From NCBI GenBank assembly GCA_011390345.1, contig JAABSP010000031.1, positions 1-50,600 of the forward strand: a stretch of DNA of 50,600 nucleotides, given 5' to 3'. The stretch's first letter is position 1. The number at the start of each line of letters is the position of its first letter. Below, piece after piece: positions 34,690-43,584 of this stretch. This DNA comes from Desulfobacteraceae bacterium. Its GTDB lineage: Bacteria > Desulfobacterota > Desulfobacteria > Desulfobacterales > JAABSP01. The notes under the pieces are model-generated. The model did not search any database and was not told where the DNA came from. It was given only the letters and a program-made list of their open reading frames with translations. The translations under genes were made by a program, and so were the position numbers.

Positions 34690-36489
34690 ATGGCCTTAAG
34701 ACCCGACAGATCGCGCAGCACTCCTCCGGACGGTGAAATCCACCTGCAGCCTGTACCGGGAAATCCCCGTACCGGCGACATCCGGGTCATTCTCCTCTAC
34801 CCCAACACCTATCGGGTGGGGATGGGAAACCTCGGCTTTCAGACTGTCTATCGGCTGATCAACGGGATCGACGGGGTTCATTGCGAGCGTACATTTCCGC
34901 AGGAGACGATGATGCGATCGGCCGGCCCGATCTCCTCTCCCATCAGGACCATCGAATCGGGCAGCAGGCTGAAGCACGCGGATATCCTTGCATTCTCCAT
35001 CTCTTTTGAAAGCGACTATCCCCATCTGATTCCGATACTGATATCCGCGGGAATTCCCCTGGCCGCGCAAGACCGGGACGCGGATGTACCGCTGGTCATG
35101 GCCGGCGGGGTGGCTCCTCTCTTGAATCCCGAGCCCATCGCGGCCTTCATGGATCTCTTTCTTCTCGGAGAGGCCGAGGCCAATCTTCTGCTCTTCTTTG
35201 AAAACTTCAAGAGGATCGGGAAGAGTATTCCCCGGAAAGCCCGGCTGAAGGCTCTTGCCGCTGGGGTCCCCGGATGTTATGTACCCGGATTTTACACGCC
35301 TTTCTATCATGAAGACGGAACGATTTCAGAGGTCCGGGTATCTGAAGAGGAGATTCCGGAAGTCGTCTCACGCCCCTATGCTGCGGATATCTCCGAATTG
35401 CCCGCATGCAGCTCGATCATCACCGACCATACCCCTTTTGACGCCCCTTTTCTGATAGAGGTGAGCCGGGGCTGCCCCCACGGATGCCGCTTCTGCAGCG
35501 CAGGCTATATCTCCCGCCCTCCCCGGTTCCGTCCCCTGCAACTGATCTGCTCCTGCATGGAAGCGGGCGCTGCCCATACCGATAGAATCGGCCTCGTGGG
35601 AGCCGCGATCTCGGATCTGCCGGAGATCGACGAGATCTGCCGTCATGCCCGTGAACAGGAGATATCCCTTGCCTTCAGCTCCCTGAGGGCCGATGCCCTG
35701 ACCCCGGCTCTGAAGAGCGCCCTTTCCGGAAGCCGGATCAAGACCGCAACCATCGCGCCCGATGCGGGCTCCGAACGGATGCGGCGGGTCATCAACAAGG
35801 GGATCGATGAGGATCATATTCTAAAGGCTGCAGAGACCCTCATCTCCATCGACATTTTAAACTTGAAACTCTATTTTATGATAGGATTGCCGACCGAGAC
35901 CGATGAAGATGTCTCGGCCATTGTGACGCTCTGCGGGAAAATCAAGGAACGGTTTCTGGCCGCAAGCCGCCCCAGGGGCCGGATGGGCCGGATCAGCGTC
36001 AGTCTCAATCCCTTTGTGCCCAAACCGGTTACGCCTTTTCAATGGGCGGCCATGCCGGACCCGAAAACATTGAAATCGCGCATCCAAAAGGTTCGTGAGG
36101 GGCTCAAGGGAATGGCCAATGTGGATCTTTCCGCAGAACAGCCTAGGAATGCCCGGATTCAGGCGCTCCTCTCCCGGGGGGACCGGCGGGTCAAAGAGCT
36201 GCTGATCCATCTCCACCAGAACAGCGGCAACTGGCCAAAGACTTTAAAGGAATTCCCATTTTTCATGGATTTTTTCGTACATAGGGAACGGGGCGCAGAT
36301 GAGATCTTCCCCTGGGAGATCATCGACCACGGCGTGAAACGATCCTTTCTGCGGCGGGAGTATATGCAGGCGATCGAGGAGAAGACCTCCCCTCCCTGCA
36401 GCATGGAAGCGGACTGTATCCGCTGCGGCGTCTGCTCCAATGCTTTGGAAAGGAAGACCGGCGCGCCGAAAAGCAGGAATCATGTCTGA
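34690..36489 (+). CDS. Radical SAM protein with B12-binding-like N-terminus (post-ftsZ family)
   Basis: The 599-aa protein has an N-terminal cobalamin-binding-like Rossmann region (about 30-170, VILLYPNTYRVGMGNLGFQT), a radical SAM core with CxxxCxxC in SRGCPHGCRFCSAGY (about 260-272) and LYFMIGLPTETDEDV. A C-terminal region has an added cysteine cluster, C-x5-C-x2-C-x2-C (about 576-587), which could hold another iron-sulfur cluster. It resembles the TIGR03960-type family but stops before the DUF2344 domain that is fused in some members. Its reaction is not established. The position directly after ftsZ and before a FemAB-like gene suggests a wall, division or translation role. The ribosome site is weak. 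Confidence 0.85.
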   Translation: MALRPDRSRSTPPDGEIHLQPVPGNPRTGDIRVILLYPNTYRVGMGNLGFQTVYRLINGIDGVHCERTFPQETMMRSAGPISSPIRTIESGSRLKHADILAFSISFESDYPHLIPILISAGIPLAAQDRDADVPLVMAGGVAPLLNPEPIAAFMDLFLLGEAEANLLLFFENFKRIGKSIPRKARLKALAAGVPGCYVPGFYTPFYHEDGTISEVRVSEEEIPEVVSRPYAADISELPACSSIITDHTPFDAPFLIEVSRGCPHGCRFCSAGYISRPPRFRPLQLICSCMEAGAAHTDRIGLVGAAISDLPEIDEICRHAREQEISLAFSSLRADALTPALKSALSGSRIKTATIAPDAGSERMRRVINKGIDEDHILKAAETLISIDILNLKLYFMIGLPTETDEDVSAIVTLCGKIKERFLAASRPRGRMGRISVSLNPFVPKPVTPFQWAAMPDPKTLKSRIQKVREGLKGMANVDLSAEQPRNARIQALLSRGDRRVKELLIHLHQNSGNWPKTLKEFPFFMDFFVHRERGADEIFPWEIIDHGVKRSFLRREYMQAIEEKTSPPCSMEADCIRCGVCSNALERKTGAPKSRNHV

Positions 36490-37651
36490 TCCCGCACTGA
36501 CAATCCGATGGCTCGGCGCACTCTCCCAGGTGGAGAAGAGCCAATGGAACCGGCTGGCCTCGCCCCTTTCCACCCCCTTTCTGGAATGGGACTGGCTCGA
36601 TCTGCTGGAGACTTCGGAAAGTCTTGGTGCGGATACCGGCTGGATTCCCCGGCATCTGACGGTCTGGGAGGGTGATCAGCTTATGGCCGCAGCCCCCCTT
36701 TACATCAAGATCCACAGCGAGGGGGAGTTTGTCTTTGACCATCCCTGGGTCGATCTGGCCGAGCGGATGGGAATCTCCTACTATCCTAAGCTGGTGGGGA
36801 TGAGCCCCTTCACCCCGATTCCGGGATATCGGTTCCTGATGGCAGAGGAGGCCGATGGAGACCATATCACGCGCCTCATGATCCAAGAGATCGACAAGCT
36901 CTGCATCGGCAACCGGATCTCCGGGGTCCATTTTCACTATACGGACCCGGGATGGGCCGCGGGGATCATCAAATACGGCTACAGCCGATGGACCCACGGC
37001 AGCTTCACCTGGAGAGACAGGGATTATGGGTCATTTTCCGACTATCTGGCGATCTTCAAGACCAACCAGCGGCGCAACATCCGGCGGGAGCAGCGGGAGA
37101 TGGAAGAGATGGGCATCGACATCCGCGTCTATGCCAAAGATGCGATCCCCTTAGACTTCTTTCCCCTCATGCATCGGCTCTATGCCCTCACCAACGCCAA
37201 ATTCGGGATCTGGGGGTGCAAATACCTGACCCCGGCCTTTTTCGAGGGGCTCGCGGAGAAGCATCGAAACCGGCTGGTCTTTGTGGCCGCGTTTTCCGAA
37301 GAGGGGGGAGAAAGCCCCATCGGAATGTCGATGCTGGTGACCAAAGGGGACCGGCTCTATGGCCGGTACTGGGGCAGCAGGGAGGAGATCCGCTCCCTCC
37401 ATTTCAATGTCTGCTACTATAAGCCCATTGAATGGGCCATCGAAAACGACATCCGGTATTTCGACCCCGGGATCGGCGGGATGCACAAGGTCCGCAGAGG
37501 ATTTATCGCGACCCCCAACTACAGCCTCCACCGATTCTGCGATCCGGGATTTCGAAGGATCATGCGCCACCACATGGAGGAGATCAACCGGCTGGAGATG
37601 GAGGAGATCGAAGCCACCAACGCGCGGCTCCCCTTCTCGAACCATCAGTGA
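36482..37651 (+). CDS. FemAB-like peptidoglycan biosynthesis/recognition acyltransferase (COG3146)
   Basis: The 389-aa protein of the PF04339 family has a GNAT-like fold. Family marks include PFLEWDWLDLLE near the start, TGWIPRHLTVWEGDQLMAAAPLY, FKTNQRRNIRREQREMEEMG, and the C-terminal GRYWGSREEIRSLHFNVCYY with IRYFDPGIGGMHKVRRGF. Members are named for a suspected wall role, but the acceptor is unproven. Its position at the end of the dcw cluster agrees with that. ATG 36482 has AGGA upstream and overlaps the radical SAM gene by 8 bp; the earlier ATG at 36440 would deepen the overlap. Only 7 bp separate it from the convergent holA end. Confidence 0.85.
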   Translation: MSDPALTIRWLGALSQVEKSQWNRLASPLSTPFLEWDWLDLLETSESLGADTGWIPRHLTVWEGDQLMAAAPLYIKIHSEGEFVFDHPWVDLAERMGISYYPKLVGMSPFTPIPGYRFLMAEEADGDHITRLMIQEIDKLCIGNRISGVHFHYTDPGWAAGIIKYGYSRWTHGSFTWRDRDYGSFSDYLAIFKTNQRRNIRREQREMEEMGIDIRVYAKDAIPLDFFPLMHRLYALTNAKFGIWGCKYLTPAFFEGLAEKHRNRLVFVAAFSEEGGESPIGMSMLVTKGDRLYGRYWGSREEIRSLHFNVCYYKPIEWAIENDIRYFDPGIGGMHKVRRGFIATPNYSLHRFCDPGFRRIMRHHMEEINRLEMEEIEATNARLPFSNHQ

Positions 37652-37658
37652 GGGCCGC

Positions 37659-39083
37659 CTATTCCCGCTGAAGGCAGTTGATAAGAGTCGATTCCAGGAT
37701 CAGGCGGGGATTCTGCCCCGTGGATTTGAGCCGCACATCGGCCTCCTGCAGACGGCTCAGGGCACAAAGGAGTTCCTCCCTGGAATACCGGTCGATCTTC
37801 TGCAGCATGAGAAAGACCGGATAGGGACTTTTCGGATTCTTCAGGATGAGAAGATCCGTATCGACCTTGGCCTTTTTCCCCCCTTCTCCGGAGGAGAGAC
37901 GCGCCTCCCACTTCTCCAGCACCTGCTTCAATTCCCCATCACAGGCTCCTATGGCCGGAACGACTCGGGCCTGGAATTCATTGTAGGAGATCCCGTTATG
38001 CCAGATTCGGCCTTCAGGGCTTTCCGCAAAACTTTTCAGCATCAGCAGCCTGCGCATCCCATTGGTCAAAGCCGCCAGAATCTGCAGGGGGTACAGGCCC
38101 TCCTCCAGCAGAGAGGCGAGAAAGGAGAGTGCGGCCCCAAGATCCCGATCCGTCAGGGCATTGGTCAGCTCATAGATCGGGTCCTGCCGGGTGCGCTTTA
38201 AAAGGGCCTCCACATCCTCGGCCGTGATGGACTCCCGATCCCCCACATAGGAGACCAGTTTCTCCAGACTGCTGGAAAACCCACGAAGATCAAACCCGAG
38301 CATATCATACATGGCCCGATAGGCGCTCGGCTCCAGCCGCTTTCGGACACCGGAGAGGGTCCGCCGGACTCTATCCTGCAGCACCGCCTGCCGGGCTCCT
38401 TGATCCGACTTGCGGTTTCCCTTGGGCACGGTGCAATCGACAGTTGTTCCAGCGTCTCGAATGGCCGTATAAAGCGTCCGCCGCCGATCCACGAGATCGG
38501 CTGTGATGACGAGATGATGATGGAGCGGAAATCCCTTTTCGACGGCCTTTTGAAGATCTGCCAGCTCATCTTTGGGCTTTTTTGGAAAAAGATTCTTTTC
38601 ACTGCAGTATTGGGCCAGCTTGTTTAGCCAGGGCCCATCCTGCAGCAGATCCGAGCCGGTTTTCAGCAGTTTGGCCGGTTCCGGAGATTCCATCAGCGCT
38701 GAAAGCTCAATCCCTTTAGCGCCCAGCAGCCCCAGGAGATATCCCGCGGCCTTCTCCATCCGGTTCTCGTCGTATGCCGATTTTGCCCGCTGAAGAAGGG
38801 CTCCGTCGTCGCTTCTGCCATAGAAGATTCTGGAGTCGAGCAGGGCCACGACCTTGGGCTCTCCGGTGAGGGAGAAGGTGTTGACCCGTTCGATGGCATC
38901 GTGAATCGCATCATTGTCCAACGCATCGAGGTTGAGGCGGCGCTGTGACGGTGTGAGGATTTTTGAAAGCAGGGTTTCAAAGGCGGCCTTGTAGAGGACC
39001 TCCTCTCCGTAGAGCAGATAGACCGGAGCAATCTCCGGCTTTTCCAGATGCTTTTCCAGATCGGTGTAGCGGATTTCGGTCAT
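37659..39083 (-). CDS. holA: DNA polymerase III subunit delta (HolA)
   Basis: The 474-aa clamp-loader subunit opens the sliding clamp during replication. The N-terminus PVYLLYGEEVLYKAAFETLL, then NLDALDNDAIHDAIERVNTF, matches the HolA fold. The C-terminal half has MLGFDLRGFSSSLEKLVSYVG, ITAEDVEALLKRTRQDPIYELTNAL and LYPLQILAALTNGMRRLL, which are typical. It is longer than E. coli HolA (343 aa) because of a central insertion (about 100-230). It is the last gene of the ileS-lspA-lgt-holA run, 20 bp after lgt. Confidence 0.9.
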   Translation of the reverse strand: MTEIRYTDLEKHLEKPEIAPVYLLYGEEVLYKAAFETLLSKILTPSQRRLNLDALDNDAIHDAIERVNTFSLTGEPKVVALLDSRIFYGRSDDGALLQRAKSAYDENRMEKAAGYLLGLLGAKGIELSALMESPEPAKLLKTGSDLLQDGPWLNKLAQYCSEKNLFPKKPKDELADLQKAVEKGFPLHHHLVITADLVDRRRTLYTAIRDAGTTVDCTVPKGNRKSDQGARQAVLQDRVRRTLSGVRKRLEPSAYRAMYDMLGFDLRGFSSSLEKLVSYVGDRESITAEDVEALLKRTRQDPIYELTNALTDRDLGAALSFLASLLEEGLYPLQILAALTNGMRRLLMLKSFAESPEGRIWHNGISYNEFQARVVPAIGACDGELKQVLEKWEARLSSGEGGKKAKVDTDLLILKNPKSPYPVFLMLQKIDRYSREELLCALSRLQEADVRLKSTGQNPRLILESTLINCLQRE

Positions 39084-39103
39084 AAGGCTCCCCTGGACCG
39101 GCT

Positions 39104-39889
39104 TCAGGTCCTCTGCGGGTCTTCCCTTTTCCGGTCCTTTAACAAGAGATAGATCAGAGATGAGAAGGCGACAAGAGCGGCCAGGATGCCGATGACCTGA
39201 GAGGTGGAAAGAAAGCCGAGGATGTACTGCCCCCGGAAGTCCCCGCGAAAGATCTCGATAATCGTCCGGGTGACGCCGTAGATCAGGACATAGAGCCAGA
39301 AAATCTGGCCGTCAAACCTCTTTCGGGTCCGATAGAACCAGAGAAAGGCAAAGATCGCGAAGTTGTTGGCGGCCGAATAGAGCTGGGTCGGGTGGAGAGG
39401 GACTCCGGTGGGCGCGAGGCTTTCAGGATGGTAGAAGGTAATGGCCCAGGGAAGATGGGCGATCTCGCCGTAGCAGCATCCGGCAAAGAAGCAGCCGAGC
39501 CGGCCGATGGCGTGCCCCAGCGCAAGCCCTGGCACGAGAATGTCCAGTGTCCGCCACAGGGGCATGGCATGGCGCCGGATGAAAAAGGCGGCCGTGGCGA
39601 ATGCGGCCAGAAACCCGCCATAGAAGACGAGGCCGCCATTCCAGATCTTGAAGATCTCCAATGGCGCGTCGATAAATGATTGGGGCTCCACAATGACGTA
39701 GAAGAGCCGGGAGCCGATGATCGCGGAGATCAGCAGATAAAAGCAGAGATCGGTGATGCGATCGGGACTCTCCCCGAGCCGCCGGGCCTCCTTTTTGGCG
39801 GCCCAGATGCCGGCCAGAAAGCCGAGGGCCAGCATAAGCCCATAGGTATAAAGGGATATCTTTCCCAGCTTCAACAGAACAGGATACAT
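39104..39889 (-). CDS. lgt: Prolipoprotein diacylglyceryl transferase Lgt
   Basis: The 261-aa seven-helix membrane enzyme attaches diacylglycerol to the lipobox cysteine of prolipoproteins. Motifs: YTYGLMLALGFLAGIWAA, SAIIGSRLFYVI, GLVFYGGFLAA with the essential His/Arg region, GHAIGRLGCFFAGCCYG (the family signature, with GCFFAG where many have GNFxNxE), and HPTQLYSA. Its substrates would include the MshL-like secretin. It lies 7 bp after lspA, which performs the next step. Confidence 0.96.
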   Translation of the reverse strand: MYPVLLKLGKISLYTYGLMLALGFLAGIWAAKKEARRLGESPDRITDLCFYLLISAIIGSRLFYVIVEPQSFIDAPLEIFKIWNGGLVFYGGFLAAFATAAFFIRRHAMPLWRTLDILVPGLALGHAIGRLGCFFAGCCYGEIAHLPWAITFYHPESLAPTGVPLHPTQLYSAANNFAIFAFLWFYRTRKRFDGQIFWLYVLIYGVTRTIIEIFRGDFRGQYILGFLSTSQVIGILAALVAFSSLIYLLLKDRKREDPQRT

Positions 39890-39896
39890 AATTGGA

Positions 39897-40418
39897 TCAG
39901 ACCGAATCGGGCAATCTGCCCGTGATTATATGGATGGCGAAGAGGATCACTCCGACGGTGATGGCGCTGTCCGCCACATTGAACGCGGGCCAGTGATATT
40001 CGCCGATGTAAAACAGCAGAAAATCGACCACCTTTCCGAAGCGGACCCGGTCGATCAGATTGCCGACCGCTCCGCCGAAAATCAGGGAAAAGGCCGCCAG
40101 CAGCCAGGGGTAGGTCCGGGGGGTCTTATGGTAGAAATAGAGCACCAGCAATGCAGCCAATGAGGAGACCCCCAGAAAAAGAATTTTTCGTACCCAGAGG
40201 CTTTCCACGGCAAAGAGACCGAACGCGCCTCCGGGATTATGGATATGGGTGATGCTGAAAAACCCTTTGATCACCGGAATCGAACCATAGAGCGGCATGG
40301 ATTCGAGGATCATCCACTTTGTGATCTGATCCAGAAAGATAATGGCGACAGCGATCAGCACGAGGCGCAGATATTTCCCCCTCTCCCCCTGGGGGCCGGG
40401 GCTCGAATCCGATTCCAT
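39897..40418 (-). CDS. lspA: Lipoprotein signal peptidase LspA
   Basis: The 173-aa membrane aspartyl protease (signal peptidase II) cleaves prolipoproteins at the lipidated cysteine. Four membrane helices are expected. The two catalytic aspartates lie in GNLIDRVRFGKVVDF and FNVADSAITVG, and the conserved Asn is in HNPGGAFGLF. A hydrophilic N-terminal tail of about 15 residues precedes helix 1. It starts 2 bp after the ileS stop, a common arrangement, and is followed by lgt. Confidence 0.97.
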   Translation of the reverse strand: MESDSSPGPQGERGKYLRLVLIAVAIIFLDQITKWMILESMPLYGSIPVIKGFFSITHIHNPGGAFGLFAVESLWVRKILFLGVSSLAALLVLYFYHKTPRTYPWLLAAFSLIFGGAVGNLIDRVRFGKVVDFLLFYIGEYHWPAFNVADSAITVGVILFAIHIITGRLPDSV

Positions 40419-40420
40419 TC

Positions 40421-43270
40421 CTACATCATCTCTTTGAATTCTTTCAGATTCTTCTTACAGCGCGCGCAGACTTCCGGATGATCTTCAAAGGTTCCCACAG
40501 AGGTATCCCGCACCCAGCACCGGGTGCATTTCTCCCCGGCCGCAGGTGCGGTGGCGATCCATAGCCCTTCCACCTCCCGGCTTTCCACGCCATTCTCCGG
40601 CTTTTCCGCGGCCAGAACGACCTCCGAAACGATGAAAACTGGCCGAAGCTCATCCGCATAATCTTTCAGCAGGGCGCCGAGGGAGGGATCATCCGCATAG
40701 ATGATGACCGCGGCATCCAGGGAATGGCCGATCTCCTTTTTGGCCCGGCTGGCCTCCAGAACCCGGCTAACCTCGGAACGGATCTCGAGCAGTTGCTCCC
40801 AGCGCCGCCCCAGTTCATCATCCCTCCACCCCTCCCTGAATTTCGGCAGAGAGGTCAGATGAACGCTGTCAGGACGCTTGGCCAAAAGGGGCATGAAGCT
40901 CCAGATCTCCTCCGCGGTAAAGGGGAGCAGGGGCGCCATCAGGCGGACTATCGAATCGAGAATGAGGTATATGGCGGTCTGGGCGCTGCGCCGCGCGGTC
41001 GACGTCGGCGGCGAGGTGTAGAGGCGATCCTTCAGGATGTCGAGATAGCGGGCCGAGAGATCCACGGTGCAGTAGTTATAAAGGGCATGGTAGAGCATAT
41101 GAAACTCATACGCATCATAGGCCCGGTTTCCCTTGCGGATGAGTCCGTTCAGCCGGTGCAGCGCATACCGGTCGATCTCCCGCATTTTCGAAATCTCCAC
41201 CGCATCGGCCGCGGGATCGAAATCGAAGAGGTTGCCGAGGATGAATCTGCAGGTATTCCGGATGCGCCGGTACGCGTCGCTGAGCTGTTTCAAGATATTG
41301 TCGGAGATCCGGATATCATCCCGGTAGTCGGTAGCCGAGACCCATAGGCGCAGGATCTCCGCGCCGTACCGGTCGATCACCGACTTGGGCGCGATGACGT
41401 TTCCGACCGATTTGGACATCTTCCGGCCGCTCTCATCCACCACGAAACCGTGGGTCAGCACCGCGTCATAGGGGGCACGATTCCGGGTGCCGACGGCCGT
41501 CAGCAGAGAGCTGTGGAACCATCCCCGATGCTGATCGCTCCCCTCCAGGTAGAGATCGGCCGGCCACCGGAGGTAATCTCTTGCCTCCAGCACCGCGGCA
41601 TGGCTCACCCCGGAATCGAACCAGACATCTAAGATATCTGTCTCCTTCTCGAAATTTGAGCCGCCGCACTTTCCGCAGGCGGTTCCCTGGGGAAGAAGAT
41701 CCTTTGCCGGCGTGTCGATCCAGATATCCGCGCCATGCTCTTTGAAGAGTTTATAGACCTTTTCGACCGTCTCCTCGTTGACCAGCAGTTCCCCGCACTC
41801 CCCGCAGAAGAAGACGGTGATGGGAACCCCCCAGGCCCTCTGCCGGGAGACACACCAGTCTGGCCGGTTCTCGATCATCCCGTAGATCCGCTCCCTGCCC
41901 CAGTGGGGAATCCACTCCACCCGGTCGATCTCCGCCAGAGAACGCTGCCGAAGGCCGGTCTTGTCCATGGAGATAAACCATTGCGGGGTGGCCCTGAAGA
42001 TCACGGGTCTTTTGCACCGCCAGCAGTGGGGATAGGAGTGTGTCATGCTCTCCTCTGCCAGCAGTGCCCCCTTCTCCTTCAAGGTCTTTGTGATATTCGG
42101 ATTGGCATCGAAGACAAACTGTCCGGTGAAGAGGTCGGCCTCCTCGGTAAATCTGCCGGCATCATCCACCGGCGAATAGACATCGAGGCCGTATTCGAGC
42201 CCTACCTCATAATCCTCCCGGCCATGTCCGGGCGCGGTATGGACGCAGCCGGTTCCGGCCTCCAGGGTCACATGGTTTCCTAAGATGATCAGCGACTCCC
42301 GGCCATAGATGGGATGGAGGGCATGTTTCCGCTCCAGGTCGGCCGCACTCAGCTCGCCGATGATCTTATAATCAGCGACAGCGAAGGTCTCCATGCAGGA
42401 TTCCACAAGATCCCGGGCCACGATCAGCACCTCGTCGTTTCCGGCATCGACTCCGATATCCACTCTGACATCCACGGCCGCATAGACAAAATCCGGATGA
42501 AGAGCGATGGCGAGGTTTGCCGGGATGGTCCAGGGGGTGGTGGTCCAGATGACCACCGATACCTTTTTGCCGGAAAGCGCCGGCAGAAGCCCGGAAAGAT
42601 CCTCTTTCATCGGGAATTTCACGAAGATGGATGGTGACTTCTCATCCGCATACTCGATCTCGGCCTCGGCCAGAGCAGTTCCGCAGGAGCAGCACCAGTA
42701 GATCGGCTTCTTGCTCCGGAAGAGGCTGCCGTTGAGCGCGAACTTCCCGCACTCCCGCGCGATCACGGCCTCATAGTCATAGCTCATGGTCAGATAAGGG
42801 TTGTCCCACTCCCCCATCACCCCGAGCCGCTTGAACTCCTCCCTCTGGACATCGATGAATCGCTCGGCATAAGCCCTGCACTGCCGCCGGATATCCGACT
42901 GGCTCATCCCGGCCTTTTTGGACCCCAGCTCCTTGTCCACATTGTGCTCGATGGGAAGGCCGTGGCAGTCCCATCCCGGCACATAGACCGCATCGAATCC
43001 GGCCATCTGCCGGCTTCTGACGATGATATCCTTCAAGATCTTATTCAACGCCGTGCCGATATGGATATGGCCGTTGGCATAGGGAGGGCCGTCGTGGAGG
43101 ATAAAGGGGTGCCGTTCCTGGGCCTTTGAAACCTCTCGAATCCGCTCGTAAAGGCGCTGCTCTTCCCAGTTGTTCAACTGCTCCGGCTCCCGTTTGGAGA
43201 GGTTGGCCTTCATGGGAAAACGGGTGGCCGGCAGGTTCAGGGTCTTTTTATAGTCCTTCTTATAATCCAT
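40421..43270 (-). CDS. ileS: Isoleucyl-tRNA synthetase
   Basis: The 949-aa class I synthetase charges tRNA-Ile. Visible motifs: [19 protein letters not shown] (HIGH region), [18 protein letters not shown], an editing domain with [19 protein letters not shown], the KMSKS loop in [12 protein letters not shown], and a C-terminal zinc motif with CTRCW and CARC. This is the bacterial type with a C-terminal zinc ribbon, of usual length. It heads the minus-strand operon with lspA, lgt and holA. TTGGAGG precedes the ATG. A sigma-70-like promoter is at 43313-43341; no T-box features were recognised in the short leader. Confidence 0.98.
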   Translation of the reverse strand: MDYKKDYKKTLNLPATRFPMKANLSKREPEQLNNWEEQRLYERIREVSKAQERHPFILHDGPPYANGHIHIGTALNKILKDIIVRSRQMAGFDAVYVPGWDCHGLPIEHNVDKELGSKKAGMSQSDIRRQCRAYAERFIDVQREEFKRLGVMGEWDNPYLTMSYDYEAVIARECGKFALNGSLFRSKKPIYWCCSCGTALAEAEIEYADEKSPSIFVKFPMKEDLSGLLPALSGKKVSVVIWTTTPWTIPANLAIALHPDFVYAAVDVRVDIGVDAGNDEVLIVARDLVESCMETFAVADYKIIGELSAADLERKHALHPIYGRESLIILGNHVTLEAGTGCVHTAPGHGREDYEVGLEYGLDVYSPVDDAGRFTEEADLFTGQFVFDANPNITKTLKEKGALLAEESMTHSYPHCWRCKRPVIFRATPQWFISMDKTGLRQRSLAEIDRVEWIPHWGRERIYGMIENRPDWCVSRQRAWGVPITVFFCGECGELLVNEETVEKVYKLFKEHGADIWIDTPAKDLLPQGTACGKCGGSNFEKETDILDVWFDSGVSHAAVLEARDYLRWPADLYLEGSDQHRGWFHSSLLTAVGTRNRAPYDAVLTHGFVVDESGRKMSKSVGNVIAPKSVIDRYGAEILRLWVSATDYRDDIRISDNILKQLSDAYRRIRNTCRFILGNLFDFDPAADAVEISKMREIDRYALHRLNGLIRKGNRAYDAYEFHMLYHALYNYCTVDLSARYLDILKDRLYTSPPTSTARRSAQTAIYLILDSIVRLMAPLLPFTAEEIWSFMPLLAKRPDSVHLTSLPKFREGWRDDELGRRWEQLLEIRSEVSRVLEASRAKKEIGHSLDAAVIIYADDPSLGALLKDYADELRPVFIVSEVVLAAEKPENGVESREVEGLWIATAPAAGEKCTRCWVRDTSVGTFEDHPEVCARCKKNLKEFKEMM

Positions 43271-43312
43271 CGAGCCTCCAAGGAGTTTGGAAGTAGAGTC
43301 GTAAAATAATGA

Positions 43313-43341
43313 AATTTAGTCGCAATGGCGCCGTCTGTCAA
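43313..43341 (-). promoter_or_regulatory. Sigma-70 promoter of ileS-lspA-lgt-holA
   Basis: On the minus strand: TTGACA (43336-43341), a 17-bp spacer, TAAATT (43313-43318). The -35 is consensus and the -10 matches at 4 to 5 positions. The predicted leader is about 36 nt. Confidence 0.75.
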
Positions 43342-43412
43342 GACAATTCAGAGGGTTAAAACCCCATTTCCCAAAAAGCCGGCGAAAAATCGATCAACAG
43401 AACAGAAGAAGG

Positions 43413-43442
43413 TTGACGGGAACATGGATTATCCTGTATGAA
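43413..43442 (+). promoter_or_regulatory. Candidate sigma-70 promoter of the wbpM-like gene
   Basis: TTGACG (43413-43418), an 18-bp spacer, TATGAA (43437-43442). It would give a leader of about 135 nt before the start codon at 43585. This is the best match found, but only moderate. Confidence 0.35.
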
Positions 43443-43584
43443 GTTATTATTTATGGAAAGAAAGAAGACCACGGTATGGTACGTTACGCAGTAGAAAGGG
43501 AACAACGAGATATCGAACGGGTCCGTGGAAAAAGATCTCAAGACATAAAAAAACGATCCACCTGAATAGTAAGACGATAAAACA

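Larger units (their letters stand above)
43271..43584. other. Divergent intergenic region between ileS and the wbpM-like gene
   Basis: This 314-bp gap carries the ileS promoter (43313-43341, minus strand) and a weaker candidate for the plus-strand gene (43413-43442). Nothing else was recognised in the remaining 140 bp before the wbpM-like start: no conserved ORF, RNA gene or strong hairpin. Confidence 0.6.
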
